From Bdellovibrio sp. (lineage in GTDB: Bacteria; Bdellovibrionota; Bdellovibrionia; Bdellovibrionales; Bdellovibrionaceae), in assembly GCA_017745015.1 (NCBI GenBank), contig JAGIAF010000202.1, forward strand, positions 1-6,251: DNA of 6,251 nucleotides, in the 5' to 3' direction. Both the position numbers and the translations under genes were made by a program. The notes beneath the pieces are model-generated. The model saw nothing but the letters and a program-made list of their open reading frames with translations, was not told where the DNA came from and made no database searches. Of this stretch, positions 5,354 to 6,251 are shown piece after piece (positions within the stretch are counted from its first letter, which is position 1; every line of letters begins with the position of its first letter).

Positions 5354-5927
5354 AGAAACACCTTACGTGCCGCGTTTGGCGATTGGTCTAGTTCACTATC
5401 CCGTTCGCGACCGTCAGAACAAAACCGTTGCTACTAACGTTACGAATTTCGATATCCATGACATCGCGAGAGCGGCTCAGGTGTATGGGGTGGAAAAATA
5501 TTACATCATCCATCCCATGCAAGAGCAGTTGATGTTCGTAGACCGCGTATTAGACCACTGGCGCACAGGTCAGGGTGCGAAGTACAATCCAATGAGAAAA
5601 ACGGCTTTGGGCCCTGTAAAGACCATTGAGAGCGTTGAAAAGGCCATTGAGGATTGGAATGATCCTGAAACGTTGATTATTGCGACCTCAGCCCGCGATG
5701 AGGGATTAAAAAAGTACTCTTTTGCTGAATTGCGTCATGCAATGCATGTAGAAAAACGCTCCGTCTTCATGCTATTTGGTACTGGTAACGGCATGACAAG
5801 TGAGCTCTTAAAGTCCTGCTCCGGAGTTTTAGAGAGTATTCGAGGGGCACCCCCTCGTGATTACCGCCATCTTTCTGTTAGATCGGCAGTAAGTATCTGT
5901 CTTGACCGCGTAATGGGTCCATGGTAG
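5346..5927 (+). CDS. Second SPOUT-type RNA methyltransferase (Methyltrn_RNA_4 family, TM1570-like)
   Basis: This 193-residue protein resembles the SAM-dependent RNA methyltransferase family found between trmD and rplS in some bacteria. It begins with a strand (LAIGLVHYPV, 11-20), then a conserved NVTNFDIHDIARAA (31-44) and YYIIHP (52-57). The SAM-binding knot is LFGTGNGM (143-150), followed by ESIRGAPPRDYRHLSVRSA (163-181), which supplies the usual SPOUT loop and helix. The target RNA of this family is, as far as I know, not established. Position suggests tRNA or rRNA. The ATG at 5346 lies inside the trmD end (8-bp overlap) with GAGG at 5333-5336, 9 nt upstream. Starting at TTG 5331 would add only MRKTS and is less likely. 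It follows trmD by coupling, and rplS lies 49 bp downstream. Confidence 0.88.
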   Translation: MAEETPYVPRLAIGLVHYPVRDRQNKTVATNVTNFDIHDIARAAQVYGVEKYYIIHPMQEQLMFVDRVLDHWRTGQGAKYNPMRKTALGPVKTIESVEKAIEDWNDPETLIIATSARDEGLKKYSFAELRHAMHVEKRSVFMLFGTGNGMTSELLKSCSGVLESIRGAPPRDYRHLSVRSAVSICLDRVMGPW

Positions 5928-5945
5928 ACCCTTGTTTTACTTTTT
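5915..5945 (+). terminator. Weak terminator or attenuator hairpin before rplS
   Basis: GGGTC (5915-5919) pairs with GACCC (5927-5931) around a 7-nt loop, followed by the T-rich TTGTTTTACTTTTT (5932-5945). The left arm lies in the last codons of the methyltransferase and the loop reaches its TAG stop. A 5-bp stem is short, so it is at most a partial terminator, and rplS is probably still read through. Confidence 0.35.
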
Positions 5946-5976
5946 GTGAAAATTGAATGGCATAAGGGACTAAGCA

Positions 5977-6251
5977 ATGGCTAAAGCTGCAAAAAAGACT
6001 GTAAAAGCAAAATCTGAAGTTAAAGAAACAAACCTTGTTCGTCGTATCAGCATTAAAGCTGCTAACAAAAACATCCAAGCTTTCGACTCTGGTGATACTG
6101 TTAACGTATACGTTAAAGTTAAAGAGGGTGAGAAAGAGCGTGTTCAGCTTTACAAAGGTATCGTAACTAAAATCCAAGGTGCAGGCGCTGCGAAGTCATT
6201 CACAGTTCGCAAAATCTCTGCAGGCGTTGGCGTAGAAAGAACTTTCCCGTT
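5977..6251 (+). CDS. rplS: Large ribosomal subunit protein bL19 (3' truncated by window end)
   Basis: bL19 lies at the 30S-50S interface. The frame is open from ATG 5977 to the window end, giving 91 complete codons without a stop. The conserved bL19 core is clear: FDSGDTVNVYVKVKEGEKER, then QLYKGIVTK, then SFTVRKISAGVGVERTFP. The first 20 residues are rich in Ala and Lys (MAKAAKKTVKAKSEVKE), a basic extension unlike the E. coli N-terminus. AAGGGA at 5964-5969 is 7 nt before the ATG. Codons are strongly biased as in rpsP, in contrast to trmD and its neighbour. The C-terminal residues lie beyond the window. Confidence 0.97.
   Translation, partial: MAKAAKKTVKAKSEVKETNLVRRISIKAANKNIQAFDSGDTVNVYVKVKEGEKERVQLYKGIVTKIQGAGAAKSFTVRKISAGVGVERTFP

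Overview
The window looks like a chromosomal segment of a Bdellovibrio-type bacterium (Bdellovibrionota). The grounds are the order ffh, rpsP, khpA, rimM, trmD, SPOUT methyltransferase, rplS, moderate GC, and poorly recognisable accessory genes beside core ones. This is inferred from gene content and protein style, not from a database match. Translation and RNA-modification genes fill the right two thirds. The left third is accessory.

Left part (1-1966): a short open tail of a gene cut by the window edge (1-105) precedes a complete gene for a heme-oxygenase-like di-iron oxidase fold protein (134-805). This gene converges, with a 2-bp gap, on a two-gene minus-strand unit. That unit is a small XRE-type DNA-binding protein (1540-1806) followed 3 bp later by an unrecognised 242-residue protein (808-1536). 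A long imperfect hairpin (827-884) lies just past the stop of the oxidase-like gene. A 160-bp divergent region (1807-1966) separates the XRE gene from ffh and holds plausible promoters for both sides.

Right part (1967-6251): ffh (SRP GTPase), rpsP (bS16), khpA (KH-domain RNA-binding protein), rimM (30S maturation factor), trmD (tRNA m1G37 methyltransferase), a second SPOUT methyltransferase of the Methyltrn_RNA_4 type, and rplS (bL19, cut by the window end). All run left to right. This is the widespread rpsP-rimM-trmD-rplS operon with khpA and an extra methyltransferase inserted. rimM, trmD and the second methyltransferase are tightly coupled (0-bp gap, then an 8-bp overlap). In contrast, 49 to 91 bp gaps isolate rpsP, khpA and rplS, and each gap holds a repeat or hairpin. 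The strongest is an 11-bp perfect terminator-like stem directly before the rimM ribosome binding site. This layout suggests that the abundant ribosomal proteins and the low-abundance enzymes are set at different levels by RNA structures within one operon.

I found no tRNA, rRNA, CRISPR array, insertion sequence or attachment site. The least explained elements are the XRE/242-residue pair, the hairpin at 827-884, and the hairpins around khpA.
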